A stretch of 64,000 nucleotides of DNA, from positions 17,969-81,968 of the forward strand of contig CAMUAR010000011.1 in NCBI GenBank assembly GCA_947086895.1. The letters run 5' to 3'. Shown in pieces: positions 53,806-62,774 of this stretch (positions within the stretch are counted from its first letter, which is position 1; every line of letters starts with the position of its first letter). The notes beneath the pieces were generated by a model. The model worked only from the letters and a program-made list of their open reading frames with translations, was not told where the DNA came from and did no database searches. The DNA is from an uncultured Lachnospiraceae bacterium (GTDB taxonomy: Bacteria > Bacillota > Clostridia > Lachnospirales > Lachnospiraceae). The translations under genes and the position numbers were made by a program.

Positions 53806-55086
53806 TTATTCTTCGTTTTCTGCAATAAATTCTTCATACTGCCGCGCAGGTCCGCCGCAGACTGGACAGCGTTCTGGTACTTCATTTATTTCCCTTCCCG
53901 ACATAATATACCCGCAGATCGGGCAGACATATATCTTTTCCTCCGAGAAAGTTCCCATGTTGGACGCCGCTGCAAGAAGCCGCTCATGCTGCTGTTCTGC
54001 CGCCGACGCCGCTGCAAACGCCTGTTTGGAAAGCGGACTGTTCTGCTCCTTTGCGTACTCTTCCATAATTCGATACAGGTAGTCATACTCAAATTTCTCC
54101 CCCGGTGCAAATTCTTTTGCGCCCTGAAGAAAGTTTCCCGGATTCTCCAAAACTGAATAAAAATTGCGCGCATGATGATATTCCGAAGCCGCCAGCGCAT
54201 CAAAAAGATTTGCAATCTTTAACATTCCTCTGCGCCTTGCGCGATCTGCAAACATCATATATTTCAAATGCGCCATCAGCTCTCCCTGAACTGCTTCCAT
54301 CAATCGCTCCCGCAAAATTTCATTGTCTCGCTCACGGCAGTATCCATCTTCTTTTAAATTGGTAAATCTATATTTTAAATCATTGTTTTCTTGATAGAAG
54401 TGAACAACATGATGTTCCACATCCGACGCTTTTATATCCTTGGACACATCTTCTATCATTGCTCCGCCTCCCCCGGTACAAATCAGCGGAATGCCGTCCA
54501 CCACGTCCTCAAATCTGGAATGGACATGCCCGCAAAGCAAATATTTTACTTTTTCCTTATACGGCTGGTAAACTTGTTTTAATCGCTCAAACTCCTCCTG
54601 AGAAACGGAATTTTTAATAAAATGATTTGGTACTGGAATATGAAATGCAATGACAACCTGCTGCACTTTTTCCATGGAAAGCACGCGGGACAAAAGATCC
54701 AAGCCCTCCTGCTCAAAACTCCTCACCGCATTATCCAGCACAATAACAGCAAAACTTTCGGTCAGCAGCGCATAATTCTTTCTTCCAAAATAACCTTCAT
54801 AAGCACCGGTATCATGATTCCCACGAAGCACATAAACATCGTTTTCCGCCAGCGTTTCGGTCAGCTCTTTCACTGTCTGATAGTAATATTTACTTCCTTC
54901 CGGCACAAGATCACCGGCGATAAGCGTAATATCATCTTTCGCACACTCTTCCAGCGCAGCCGCATACACTTTCATATTATAAGTGCCAAGCCCCTCGCAT
55001 CCTGGATCGCCAATCACACCTATGGAGTGAACTTCTGGAAGTTCTACGATCTCTTCCGATACTTTTTTAATTTTTTGTTTTTTCAT
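53806..55086 (-). CDS. Metallophosphoesterase-rubrerythrin-rubredoxin fusion
   Basis: A 426-aa three-part protein. Residues about 20-240 are a calcineurin-like metallophosphoesterase with AGDLVPEG, RGNHDTG, IAFHIPV and CGHVHS; the usual D-x-H of motif I is D-P-G here (GDPGCEG), so one metal-binding histidine is missing. Residues about 255-375 are a rubrerythrin four-helix di-iron domain (EGELMAHLKYMMFA, SEYHHARNF, AEQQHERLL). The C-terminus is a rubredoxin-like FeCys4 site (CPICGYIM, CPVCGG). Rubrerythrins reduce peroxide in anaerobes. The fusion suggests that a phosphoesterase is tied to oxidative or iron stress, but this is inference. The ATG at 55086 follows TGGAAAATATA, next to a folded leader. 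Confidence 0.88.
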   Translation of the reverse strand: MKKQKIKKVSEEIVELPEVHSIGVIGDPGCEGLGTYNMKVYAAALEECAKDDITLIAGDLVPEGSKYYYQTVKELTETLAENDVYVLRGNHDTGAYEGYFGRKNYALLTESFAVIVLDNAVRSFEQEGLDLLSRVLSMEKVQQVVIAFHIPVPNHFIKNSVSQEEFERLKQVYQPYKEKVKYLLCGHVHSRFEDVVDGIPLICTGGGGAMIEDVSKDIKASDVEHHVVHFYQENNDLKYRFTNLKEDGYCRERDNEILRERLMEAVQGELMAHLKYMMFADRARRRGMLKIANLFDALAASEYHHARNFYSVLENPGNFLQGAKEFAPGEKFEYDYLYRIMEEYAKEQNSPLSKQAFAAASAAEQQHERLLAAASNMGTFSEEKIYVCPICGYIMSGREINEVPERCPVCGGPARQYEEFIAENEE

Positions 55087-55099
55087 TATATTTTCCATT

Positions 55100-55200
55100 C
55101 CGAGAACGTTTGTGTTCGAGGAACCACAAGAGAACACTGTAAATACAGTTCCTTTTGTGGAATCAAGGCTAATTTGTGATGTTCTCGGCACAAATAGCCC
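55100..55200 (-). promoter_or_regulatory. Structured leader, candidate riboswitch-like RNA
   Basis: Minus strand, in order: hairpin GGGCTATTTGTG/CACAAATTAGCC (55189-55200 with 55167-55178), whose loop holds CCGAGAAC (55181-55188); a second, longer hairpin at 55124-55160 (CCACAA/TTGTGG with AGGAACTGT/ACAGTGTTCT inside); then GTTCTCGG (55100-55107), a perfect 8-base complement of the first loop. The pairing makes a pseudoknot ending a few bases before the Shine-Dalgarno of the rubrerythrin-fusion gene, so it could control translation. It matches no RNA class I know. Confidence 0.55.
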
Positions 55201-55319
55201 TGTGAAAAATAAGTGCATTCGCATTGTTTTTCACAATTATCCCCATCCATTCTGCTAACTTACAGCCAGATTTTTAATTACCATCTATATTTTTTGTAAA
55301 ATATAAATATATAACGATA

Positions 55320-55372
55320 AATGAGCAAACTTAAAAGAAACTGCAACAGTACAGCATTTTAAATTTGCTCAT
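55320..55372. repeat. Large imperfect inverted repeat
   Basis: ATGAGCAAA at the left pairs with TTTGCTCAT at the right; inside, TTAAAA/TTTTAA continues the stem after one mismatch. It lies between the purD stop and the rubrerythrin-fusion leader. It has no T-run, so a terminator role is uncertain. The rest of 55201-55517 is AT-rich with no gene. Confidence 0.5.
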
Positions 55373-55517
55373 CCAGCACTTATTTACATCAACATAATAC
55401 AAAAAATATTTTATAAAATCTCACTGCTATATTTATAATAGAAGCACCATCCTTTTTCCTGACAAACAATCCATAATACTGCAAAAAATAATAAATATCT
55501 AACTTGTTTCTTGTTTT

Positions 55518-56801
55518 TTATAGATCGCTGCCCGCCTCATCAATTGCCTTGCCGATATCGTGCCGCATATATTTGTTCTCAAAAGAAATCCATTCTGTGG
55601 CTCTGTAAGCTTCTGCACGCGCTTCTTTTAAATCTTTGCCGAGTGCGGTCACTCCCAGAACCCGCCCCCCGTTTGTGACAAATTTTTTATCTTTTTTTGC
55701 TGTCCCTGCATGAAATACAAAATAGTTTTGCTTATCTTTAAAACTCTCAAGTCCGTCGATCTCAAAACCTTTTTCATATTTTTCCGGGTATCCTCCCGAA
55801 GCTAAGACAACACATACAGCGGCATTGTCCTCAAACTGAAGATCCACCGCGTCAAGTGTTCCATCCACACAAGCTTCAAACACATCAACAATATCATTTT
55901 TCATGCGCGTAAGCACCACCTGAGTTTCTGGATCACCAAAGCGCGCATTGTATTCAAGCACTTTCGGACCATCTTTTGTCAAAATCAGCCCCACAAACAA
56001 CACGCCGACAAAATCGCGCCCCTCCTGCCTCATCGCATCGATGGTTGACTGATAAATATATTTTTTGCAGAATGCATCAATCTCGTCTGTGTAAAACGGG
56101 CTTGGAGAAAATGTTCCCATACCGCCGGTATTCAGTCCCTGATCCCCGTCTTTCGCGCGCTTGTGATCCTGCGCGCTCGTCATGGTTTGAATTGTTTTTC
56201 CATCGCAGAAACATAAAACAGATACTTCTCTGCCGATAAGAAACTCTTCAATTACAATCTGATCTCCCGCGGAGCCAAACTGTTTGTCAAGCATCAATGT
56301 GCGGACGCCCTCCTTAGCTTCCTCAAAGCTATTGCAGATCAATACGCCTTTTCCAAGAGCCAGCCCATCTGCCTTCAGCACAATCGGATAAGAAGCAGTT
56401 TCCAGATAATGCACTGCCTCCTCTGCATTATCAAATGTTTCATAGGCTGCGGTTGGAATATTGTATTTTTTCATTAAATCTTTGGAAAAAGCTTTTGAGC
56501 CTTCAATCACCGCCGCGTTTTTTCTCGGTCCAAAAACACGCAGCCCGCGCGCTTCAAATATATCTACAATTCCCCCAACAAGCGGATCATCCATGCCGAT
56601 TACCGTCAGATCAATCTTATTTTCCTGAGCAAAATCAGCCAGACGCTCAAACTCCATCGCGCCGATTGGCACACACTCTGCAACTTCTTCAATCCCGGCA
56701 TTTCCCGGCGCACAGTAAATTTTATCTACCTTTGAACTTTTTGAAATTTTCCACGCAATGGCGTGTTCCCTTCCGCCGCTGCCCACAATCAAAACTTTCA
56801 T
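55518..56801 (-). CDS. purD: Phosphoribosylamine--glycine ligase (GARS)
   Basis: A 427-aa ATP-grasp enzyme that joins phosphoribosylamine and glycine to form GAR, step 2 of purine synthesis. It begins MKVLIVGSGGREHAIAWK. ATP-grasp features are LKADGLALGKGV and EEFLIGREVSVLCFCDG, and YNARFGDPETQ is the metal/phosphate site. The ATG at 56801 follows GAGAGGAAAT in a hairpin-RBS element. It is the last gene of a purM-purN-purD group; 231 bases separate it from purN. Confidence 0.96.
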   Translation of the reverse strand: MKVLIVGSGGREHAIAWKISKSSKVDKIYCAPGNAGIEEVAECVPIGAMEFERLADFAQENKIDLTVIGMDDPLVGGIVDIFEARGLRVFGPRKNAAVIEGSKAFSKDLMKKYNIPTAAYETFDNAEEAVHYLETASYPIVLKADGLALGKGVLICNSFEEAKEGVRTLMLDKQFGSAGDQIVIEEFLIGREVSVLCFCDGKTIQTMTSAQDHKRAKDGDQGLNTGGMGTFSPSPFYTDEIDAFCKKYIYQSTIDAMRQEGRDFVGVLFVGLILTKDGPKVLEYNARFGDPETQVVLTRMKNDIVDVFEACVDGTLDAVDLQFEDNAAVCVVLASGGYPEKYEKGFEIDGLESFKDKQNYFVFHAGTAKKDKKFVTNGGRVLGVTALGKDLKEARAEAYRATEWISFENKYMRHDIGKAIDEAGSDL

Positions 56802-56804
56802 ATT

Positions 56805-56867
56805 TCCTCTCATTCTGCCGTAAAAACAGTATTTTGATTCGCTGGAACTTTGCCTCAAAGTCCGAAT
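56805..56867 (-). repeat. Hairpin-RBS element, copy F, with a partial copy upstream
   Basis: Before purD. Minus strand: first hairpin GGACTTTG/CAAAGTTCC (56844-56863), then CAGCGAATCAAAAT, a degenerate second hairpin (CTGTTTTTACGGCAG), then AATGAGAGGAAAT. A further fragment at about 56891-56930 repeats AATGCCGTGTGCAG and AGTCCTGTGGATC, as though two copies were once in tandem. Confidence 0.6.
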
Positions 56868-57032
56868 TTGCAAGCTTCCATCTTTTCTTTTATTTCACTG
56901 CACACGGCATTCCGATCCACAGGACTTTATACCACCAAACAGCACAAGCTCCGAAATCAGAATTTATCATTTTCTATCGTTCTTTTCTTCCACGATTGAC
57001 TGACAATCTTATCTTTTAAAAGTTCCCACAAT

Positions 57033-57656
57033 CTATTTCACAAAAACATAACCGTTTTCAAACAATACTTTCCCATTTGCAATCCGATCGATCGCCTGCG
57101 GCAAAATCTGCCACTCTGCCTCCTCCATCACGCGCCTCTGAAGTATCTCCGGCGTATCGCCATACTTTACTTCAACCGCTTTTTGCAAAAGAATCGGTCC
57201 AGAATCACAGCCCTCATCCACAAAATGCACGGTTGCCCCGGTCACTTTACAGCCGCGTGAAAGAACTTCCTTATGAACCTTTAATCCATAATAGCCCTTT
57301 CCGCAAAAAGATGGAATCAAGGATGGATGAATATTAATCATACGATTTTTGTAATTTTGTATCAAAAGTTCCGGCAAAATCACCAAAAATCCCGCAAGCA
57401 CCACCAAATCCGGGGAAAACGAATCCACCGCCGCAAGAAGAGCTTCATCAAACTGCACCCGCTCTGCATAATCCTTAGGCGAGACACAAATTGCTGGAAT
57501 CCCTGCGTTTTCTGCACGTTTTAAAGCGTAAGCATCTTGTTTGTTGCTGATTACACCAACAATCTCTGTATTTGTAATTTCCCCGCTGTCTGCCGCATCA
57601 AGAATTGCCTGCAGATTTGTTCCACCGCCGGAAACCATTACTACAACTTTTAGCAT
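57033..57656 (-). CDS. purN: Phosphoribosylglycinamide formyltransferase
   Basis: A 207-aa enzyme that transfers a formyl group from 10-formyl-THF to GAR, step 3 of purine synthesis. Seen are [16 protein letters not shown], the catalytic Asn-His-Asp region ([10 protein letters not shown], then [16 protein letters not shown]), and [11 protein letters not shown]. It overlaps the end of purM by 7 bases, so the two are translationally coupled. Confidence 0.97.
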   Translation of the reverse strand: MLKVVVMVSGGGTNLQAILDAADSGEITNTEIVGVISNKQDAYALKRAENAGIPAICVSPKDYAERVQFDEALLAAVDSFSPDLVVLAGFLVILPELLIQNYKNRMINIHPSLIPSFCGKGYYGLKVHKEVLSRGCKVTGATVHFVDEGCDSGPILLQKAVEVKYGDTPEILQRRVMEEAEWQILPQAIDRIANGKVLFENGYVFVK

Positions 57657-58675
57657 AAACGGATTCCCCTCTCTCCGTTTTCAATTTCGCCAATAATATA
57701 CGCTTTCTCACCTGCCTTCTCAATCAGCCGAACCGCCTCGTCCGCCTGCGAGGAATCCACACATACCATCATACCAATTCCCATATTGTATGTATTGTAC
57801 ATTGTGTGCTCATCAATATTGCCGTCAACCGAAAGCATACGGAAAATCGGCGGAATCGGATAGCTGTTCTTTTTTATCACCGCCGTCACATGATCACAGA
57901 GCATTCTCGGAATGTTTTCATAAAAACCACCGCCGGTAATATGAGAGCACGCCTTAATATTAATATTTCCTGTTTTTAAAGATTTTAACGCATTTACATA
58001 AATTTTTGTCGGAGTCAACAGCGTTTCGCCAAGCGTTGATCCGAGGGATTCAAAATAATTATCGAGCTTTTCCTTTGTCATTGGAAATACTTTTCTCACA
58101 AGCGAATAGCCATTGCTGTGAATGCCGGAAGAAGCAATGCCGATAATCGTATCACCTGCCGCAAGTTTTGCACCGTCAACCAGATTTTTTCTGTCCACAA
58201 TCCCAACTGCAAAACCGGCAAGGTCATATTCATCTACCGGATAAAACCCTGGCATCTCCGCCGTCTCTCCGCCAATCAAAGCGGCGCCCGCCTGTCTGCA
58301 TCCTTCTGCCACACCGCTGACAATCGTCGCGATCCTCTCAGGAATATTTTTTCCACAGGCAATATAGTCAAGGAAGAACAATGGTTCGCCGCCCGCACAT
58401 GCAATATCGTTTACACACATTGCCACGCAGTCGATACCAACTGTATTATGCTTGTCCATCAGGAATGCAAGTTTTAGTTTTGTGCCAACTCCGTCTGTGC
58501 CGGATACAAGCGTCGGCTCCTCCATACCCATAAAGCCTTTGAGCGAAAAGGCTCCCGAAAAACCGCCGATACCACCAAGTACCTCGTCTCTCATCGTTCC
58601 TTGGATATGTTTCTTCATCAGTTCTACGGCCTTGTAGCCAGCCTCGATATCCACACCTGCCTTCTTGTAATCCAT
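57650..58675 (-). CDS. purM: Phosphoribosylformylglycinamidine cyclo-ligase (AIRS)
   Basis: A 341-aa PurM enzyme that closes the imidazole ring of AIR using ATP. Seen are GFSGAFSL near the start, [39 protein letters not shown], and [15 protein letters not shown]. The ATG at 58675 follows TGGAGGGGCATC. It heads the purM-purN-purD group; purE, purC, purF, purL and purH are not in the window. Confidence 0.97.
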   Translation of the reverse strand: MDYKKAGVDIEAGYKAVELMKKHIQGTMRDEVLGGIGGFSGAFSLKGFMGMEEPTLVSGTDGVGTKLKLAFLMDKHNTVGIDCVAMCVNDIACAGGEPLFFLDYIACGKNIPERIATIVSGVAEGCRQAGAALIGGETAEMPGFYPVDEYDLAGFAVGIVDRKNLVDGAKLAAGDTIIGIASSGIHSNGYSLVRKVFPMTKEKLDNYFESLGSTLGETLLTPTKIYVNALKSLKTGNINIKACSHITGGGFYENIPRMLCDHVTAVIKKNSYPIPPIFRMLSVDGNIDEHTMYNTYNMGIGMMVCVDSSQADEAVRLIEKAGEKAYIIGEIENGERGIRLC

Positions 58676-58770
58676 GATGCCCCTCCATTTCTCACTGTAA
58701 AAATAATTCGCGCCATACAGCAAATAACAATTCCATATTTACTGCACGAGTTTTTTTGTTTTACGTCCCT

Positions 58771-58799
58771 ATTGTAACATAGAATATTTCATTTGTCTT
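58771..58799 (-). promoter_or_regulatory. Promoter of purMN(D)
   Basis: Minus strand: AAGACA (58794-58799), 17 bases, TACAAT (58771-58776), with an extended TG. A small hairpin (TGCAGTAAAT/ATTTGCTGTA) lies in the 90-base leader. No purine riboswitch core was recognised. Confidence 0.6.
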
Positions 58800-58847
58800 T
58801 CACTTTTTCATCGAAAATTCTTATATCATTGATAATATCAACTAATA

Positions 58848-58883
58848 AGAGCCGATGCAAAGATTCCGCCCTGCATCGGCTCT
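58848..58883 (-). terminator. Terminator hairpin of the ftsEX-peptidase operon
   Basis: AGAGCCGATGCA and TGCATCGGCTCT form a perfect 12-bp stem with a 12-base loop, 10 bases after the S41 peptidase stop. The T-tract on the minus strand is short (TTATTAGTT). Confidence 0.7.
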
Positions 58884-58893
58884 ATTGCTGATG

Positions 58894-60168
58894 TTATTTT
58901 TTCAGTTTTGATATCACCGTGCGAATTGCCTCCTCAAGCTGCGTATCTTCCTCTCTTTCAATATCGGAGAAGCGTTTTCCTTCCGGCAGCTCCACAATAA
59001 CATCCGGCGTGATACCGACACCGTGAATATTGCGTCCAAGCGGCGTGTAGTAATCCGCAATTGTCATTTTTACCGCCGAACCATCATCGAGCGGAATCAC
59101 GGACTGCACAATACCTTTGCCAAAACTCTGCGTGCCAACCACCGTCGCAACACCATAATCCTGTACGGCTCCGGCAAAGATTTCCGACGCGCTCGCACTG
59201 TTGCCATTGATAATAACCGTCATCGGAATTTTTATCATATCCTTATCCGAATTATAATCTTCCTGGCGGCCATACTTATCCTTCATATAGACAATCAGTC
59301 CTTCCGGCAAAATTGGGTCAAGCATCTTGACAACGGTGTCCAGATTGCCGCCTGGGTTGTCGCGCAAATCAATTACAATCCCCTCCGCGCCCCAGTCCTG
59401 CAAAGACTCAATACCATCGATAAACTGTTTCGCCGTCACAACGTCAAATTCCGTAACTGTGATAAGTCCAAGCTTATGACCATTTTCCTCAAGCTTTTCC
59501 AATATTACCGTCTCCGCCTCGACAAATGCTCTTGTCACCTCGAAATCGAGATATTCCCCATCACGGTACATCGTGATCGTTACTTTTGTGCCTTCCTCGC
59601 CTTTCATCTTGGAGACAACAAGGTTTACATCCTGACCTGTGATATTTTCCCCATCGACCGCATACACAATATCCCCGGCCTTAATTCCAGCCTTCTGTGC
59701 AGGCGCTCCGGCAAACGGGCGTACAATACTAATCAGCTTTGTGCTTGGATCCTGGCTGACCAGACAGCCAATTCCACAATAAACACCGTTGGAACTCTGC
59801 ATCATCGCGTCATATTCCTCCGGGGTATAGTAGCAGGAATACGGATCATGACAGGCATTGAGCAGCGCCCGATAAATTTCTGTTTTGTAATCGTCCTCAC
59901 CGACCTCATACAAAAAATAATTGTCAATCAGGCGCATAATATAATTTGCTTTTTGATCAATCAGATTGTACTGATCCTTATTTCCGCCAGGATTCAAAAG
60001 ATTTCCCGCCTCGCTGTTTGGCTCTTCCCCATCTTTTTCCCCTCGGTTTGTCTCTTCCAATTTTGCAGGATTTTCACTTGCATTGCCCACCAGCGCATAC
60101 ACTCCCGTAAAAATCAACGTAGTACATACAATGCCGATAATCATTCCGGCTACAAACTTGTTTTTCAC
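58894..60168 (-). CDS. S41 C-terminal processing peptidase (CtpA-like)
   Basis: A 424-aa membrane-anchored serine protease. An N-terminal signal/anchor (FVAGMIIGIVCTTLIFTGVY) is followed by a linker, a PDZ domain (about 120-210: PAQKAGIKAGDIVYAVDGENI) and the S41 catalytic domain, with IDLRDNPGGN, the nucleophile Ser in GNSASASEIFAGA and the general-base Lys in GTQSFGKGIVQ. The frame opens earlier, but the GTG at 60168 is preferred because ATGGGAG lies 6 bases before it; the ATG at 60180 has no Shine-Dalgarno. It is the last gene after ftsE, ftsX and the M23 protein, a common Clostridia order, so it probably processes cell-division or wall proteins. Confidence 0.92.
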   Translation of the reverse strand: MKNKFVAGMIIGIVCTTLIFTGVYALVGNASENPAKLEETNRGEKDGEEPNSEAGNLLNPGGNKDQYNLIDQKANYIMRLIDNYFLYEVGEDDYKTEIYRALLNACHDPYSCYYTPEEYDAMMQSSNGVYCGIGCLVSQDPSTKLISIVRPFAGAPAQKAGIKAGDIVYAVDGENITGQDVNLVVSKMKGEEGTKVTITMYRDGEYLDFEVTRAFVEAETVILEKLEENGHKLGLITVTEFDVVTAKQFIDGIESLQDWGAEGIVIDLRDNPGGNLDTVVKMLDPILPEGLIVYMKDKYGRQEDYNSDKDMIKIPMTVIINGNSASASEIFAGAVQDYGVATVVGTQSFGKGIVQSVIPLDDGSAVKMTIADYYTPLGRNIHGVGITPDVIVELPEGKRFSDIEREEDTQLEEAIRTVISKLKK

Positions 60169-60238
60169 GTCTGCTCCCATCTGCGTGTTTTGGCACGCGC
60201 ACAAATTCTAATGACTGAAAAAGTATTCCCTTAAAATA

Positions 60239-61660
60239 TTAATTATAACTCACATATTTTAAAGGGTCAACATAATTTCCATTTTCCGCAACAGAAAAAT
60301 GCACATGCGGTCCGGTGGAGATACCCGTTGAACCGACCAGCGCAATCACCGAACCTTGAAGCACTTTATCTCCCGGCGACACAAGAAGCTTTGAACAGTG
60401 CATATAGTATGTAACAATACCGCCGCCATGATCGATCGCCACATAATTTCCCCTGCTTGCATTATAAGTCGCTTCTTTCACAGTCCCGGACAGAGAAGCG
60501 ACAATTCTTGCGCCGTACACGCCGCCGATATCCAGCCCCCGGTGATAGGTACTCGCCCCGGCAGTCGGCGCTTTGCGAGGACCAAAATAAGCGTAGATTC
60601 TTCCGTCGCCTGGCAGCGGCCAAATCATTTTATCCGGGTTGGTCTCATCTTTTGCAACAACGCTGTCCGCAGCAGCAAGCCGTTTTGCATCGCTCTCAGA
60701 TTCCGCTTTTTCCTTCGCAGCCTCGGCGGCTTTTGCCGCTTCCGCCGCCTTGCGCTTCCGCTCTTCCTCCTCTTTCTGCTTTCGCGCTTCTTCTTCCTTG
60801 CGCTTTCGCTCTTCCTCTTCAATACGTTTGCGCTCTTCTTCCTTAATTTGCTCAATGGATGCTTCCTGGTATAAAATCTGCTCGGCATAATCGGCAAATG
60901 TTTCCTCGTCCATCTCAATCTGCGCAAGGTAAATCTCAATCTCTGCACCTTTATCCGCAGATAAAGCAAGCAGTGTCTCCCTGTTAAACTCCGCTGTTTC
61001 TTTCAGTACATTCAAGTTTTCAATTTCTGCCTCCAAAAGCTTTTTATGCCCTTCTACAGCAAGTTTTGCATCCGTGTAAGCCTCCAGCAGATTCGCATCA
61101 TACTCCGTGATTTTTTTCTGATACTCCACCCGGTTTAAAAGATCCGAAAGGCTGGACGAACCAAGGAACAGTTCAAGAATACTTGTTTCGCCGTTCTCAT
61201 ACATATACTGTATGCGCCGCTTCATCGCTTCATACTGTTCTGCTTCCGTCTTTTCTGCCTCTGCAAGCGCAACTCTGGTTTTTGCAAGATCCTCCTCCGC
61301 TGTGACAATATTGGATTCCAATTTTTCAATCTCCTCGTTCAGCTCGCCAATCTGCATATCCAACTGTTCAATATACGCGAGCAAATCCGACTTTTTCTGT
61401 TCATTCTCCCGAATCTGAGCTTCAATCTGCGCTTTCTTTTTCTCCAGCTCTGCCCGCTTTTTCTCTGCCTCTGCAAGCTTCTCCTCATAATCTTTTGCAA
61501 AAAGCACAAGATTCGGCGCTGTCCCCATAAATTGTTCGGTAAGGATCGCCGCCTCCGTCTGAAGTCCTCCTTTTGTCTCTGGCACAGACGACTGAAAAAA
61601 CATAAGAAATGATATTCCAAACACAACAGTTTTATATATTTTTTTTGTTTTCTTTTTCAT
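60239..61660 (-). CDS. M23 peptidase with coiled coil (EnvC/PcsB-like)
   Basis: A 473-aa secreted protein. The N-terminal signal peptide (KIYKTVVFGISFLMFFQSS) is followed by a long coiled coil (about 55-330, rich in Glu/Lys/Arg/Ala with EEERKRKEEE-type repeats) and a C-terminal LytM/M23 domain (about 350-473). The zinc ligands are visible in HRGLDIGG and HVHFSV. This layout matches EnvC/PcsB/CwlO-type proteins, which are activated or positioned by FtsEX at division sites. The ATG at 61660 follows GGAAGGAAAATATGAT. It lies 200 bases downstream of ftsX. Confidence 0.93.
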   Translation of the reverse strand: MKKKTKKIYKTVVFGISFLMFFQSSVPETKGGLQTEAAILTEQFMGTAPNLVLFAKDYEEKLAEAEKKRAELEKKKAQIEAQIRENEQKKSDLLAYIEQLDMQIGELNEEIEKLESNIVTAEEDLAKTRVALAEAEKTEAEQYEAMKRRIQYMYENGETSILELFLGSSSLSDLLNRVEYQKKITEYDANLLEAYTDAKLAVEGHKKLLEAEIENLNVLKETAEFNRETLLALSADKGAEIEIYLAQIEMDEETFADYAEQILYQEASIEQIKEEERKRIEEEERKRKEEEARKQKEEEERKRKAAEAAKAAEAAKEKAESESDAKRLAAADSVVAKDETNPDKMIWPLPGDGRIYAYFGPRKAPTAGASTYHRGLDIGGVYGARIVASLSGTVKEATYNASRGNYVAIDHGGGIVTYYMHCSKLLVSPGDKVLQGSVIALVGSTGISTGPHVHFSVAENGNYVDPLKYVSYN

Positions 61661-61859
61661 ATCATATTTTCCTTCCAGAATCTGCTTATCTTTTCTTAGA
61701 TGGTCTTTAACAATAAATAAGGCAGATTCTGCCAAAAATTTTGCCATATAAACTTTAAAAATTTAAATAGCTGCTTTAAAAATACTTTTTATCGTTTTTT
61801 ACAGCCAACTTTCAAAAAACTTGCTGCACTACTAAACAACTCAAAAAGTATACCCGAAA

Positions 61860-62774
61860 CTACCGAAACCGTCTTAACTGACGTTTTAATGTCAGCCACG
61901 TTCCAAACAAGCCAATACCAATCCCAATGCCAAAGGAAATCGGTATCAGTTTCGCAAAAAGCTGTTCTGCACTTAAAAACAGCATATTGCCCCCAAAAAC
62001 ACTGGTAAATTTCTCAGATATAAAATTTATAATTTTATGATAAATTCCATACAGCAACAAAAGCGGTATCGCCGCGCCCACTGTGCCGAGCAGCGCCCCT
62101 TCAATAAAATACGGCGCCTGGATAAAAAAATCAGTTGCGCCAATCAGCTTCATAATGGAAATTTCCTGCTGCCGCACCGCAACTCCTGTCGAGATCGTAG
62201 TGCTGATCAAAAAAACTGCAACCGCTGCTAAAATCGTGATAATCACTGTTGTGACCAATTTTACAATGCGATTTACACTATTGAGCGTATCTGCCACCTG
62301 TTTGGAATCATAAATCTGGCGCACGCCATCCAGTCCGCTTATATAGCGCACCAAAACATCCTGCATTGTAACATCATTGATATGTACCTCAAACGAAGCG
62401 GAATTCTCAAGCGGATTATCATCCCCAAAACTTGCGATCTGCTTTTCGTCAAGACTTGTCTCCTTATAGCGTTCCCACGCTTCCTCCGCCGAAACATAGA
62501 CAACATAAGCCACCTCGGCGCGCTGACTGATCTGCTCTCTCAGCCATTCCACACGCCCGTCGCTGATCCCCTCGTCAAAAAACACGGTCACACCGACATT
62601 TGTCTCCGCGTTCTTAATTGCATACTGTAAATTGCCGAGCAAAAAATAAAAAATTCCAAACAGGAACAGACATGCCGTCATTGTACCAATGGAAGCAAGT
62701 GAAAACATCTGATTCCTTTTTAGATTTTTTCCTCCCTGTTTTATACTATAAACTACTGTGCTGATTCTTGGCAT
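61860..62774 (-). CDS. ftsX: Cell division protein FtsX
   Basis: A 304-aa ABC-type membrane component with four transmembrane helices (about 25-47, 175-197, 220-247 and 270-297). A large extracytoplasmic domain lies between helices 1 and 2 (VGVTVFFDEGISDGRVEWLR and onward). The segment EISIMKLIGATDFFIQAPYF is typical. With FtsE it transmits ATP-driven changes to the extracellular M23 hydrolase. AAGGTGG precedes the ATG at 62774, which overlaps ftsE by 29 bases. Confidence 0.96.
   Translation of the reverse strand: MPRISTVVYSIKQGGKNLKRNQMFSLASIGTMTACLFLFGIFYFLLGNLQYAIKNAETNVGVTVFFDEGISDGRVEWLREQISQRAEVAYVVYVSAEEAWERYKETSLDEKQIASFGDDNPLENSASFEVHINDVTMQDVLVRYISGLDGVRQIYDSKQVADTLNSVNRIVKLVTTVIITILAAVAVFLISTTISTGVAVRQQEISIMKLIGATDFFIQAPYFIEGALLGTVGAAIPLLLLYGIYHKIINFISEKFTSVFGGNMLFLSAEQLFAKLIPISFGIGIGIGLFGTWLTLKRQLRRFR

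Noticed and set aside
55100..55200. Rubrerythrin-fusion leader as a yybP-ykoY manganese riboswitch
   Set aside because: The conserved loops of that class were not found; only the general hairpin and pseudoknot pattern is present.
58676..58770. Guanine/PRPP-type riboswitch before purM
   Set aside because: The leader is under 100 bases and lacks the conserved three-way junction or loop sequences.
59023..60234. 403-codon plus-strand ORF opposite the S41 peptidase
   Set aside because: It is the complement of a well-supported gene; the composition is Ile/Arg/His-rich with no domain and no ribosome binding site.
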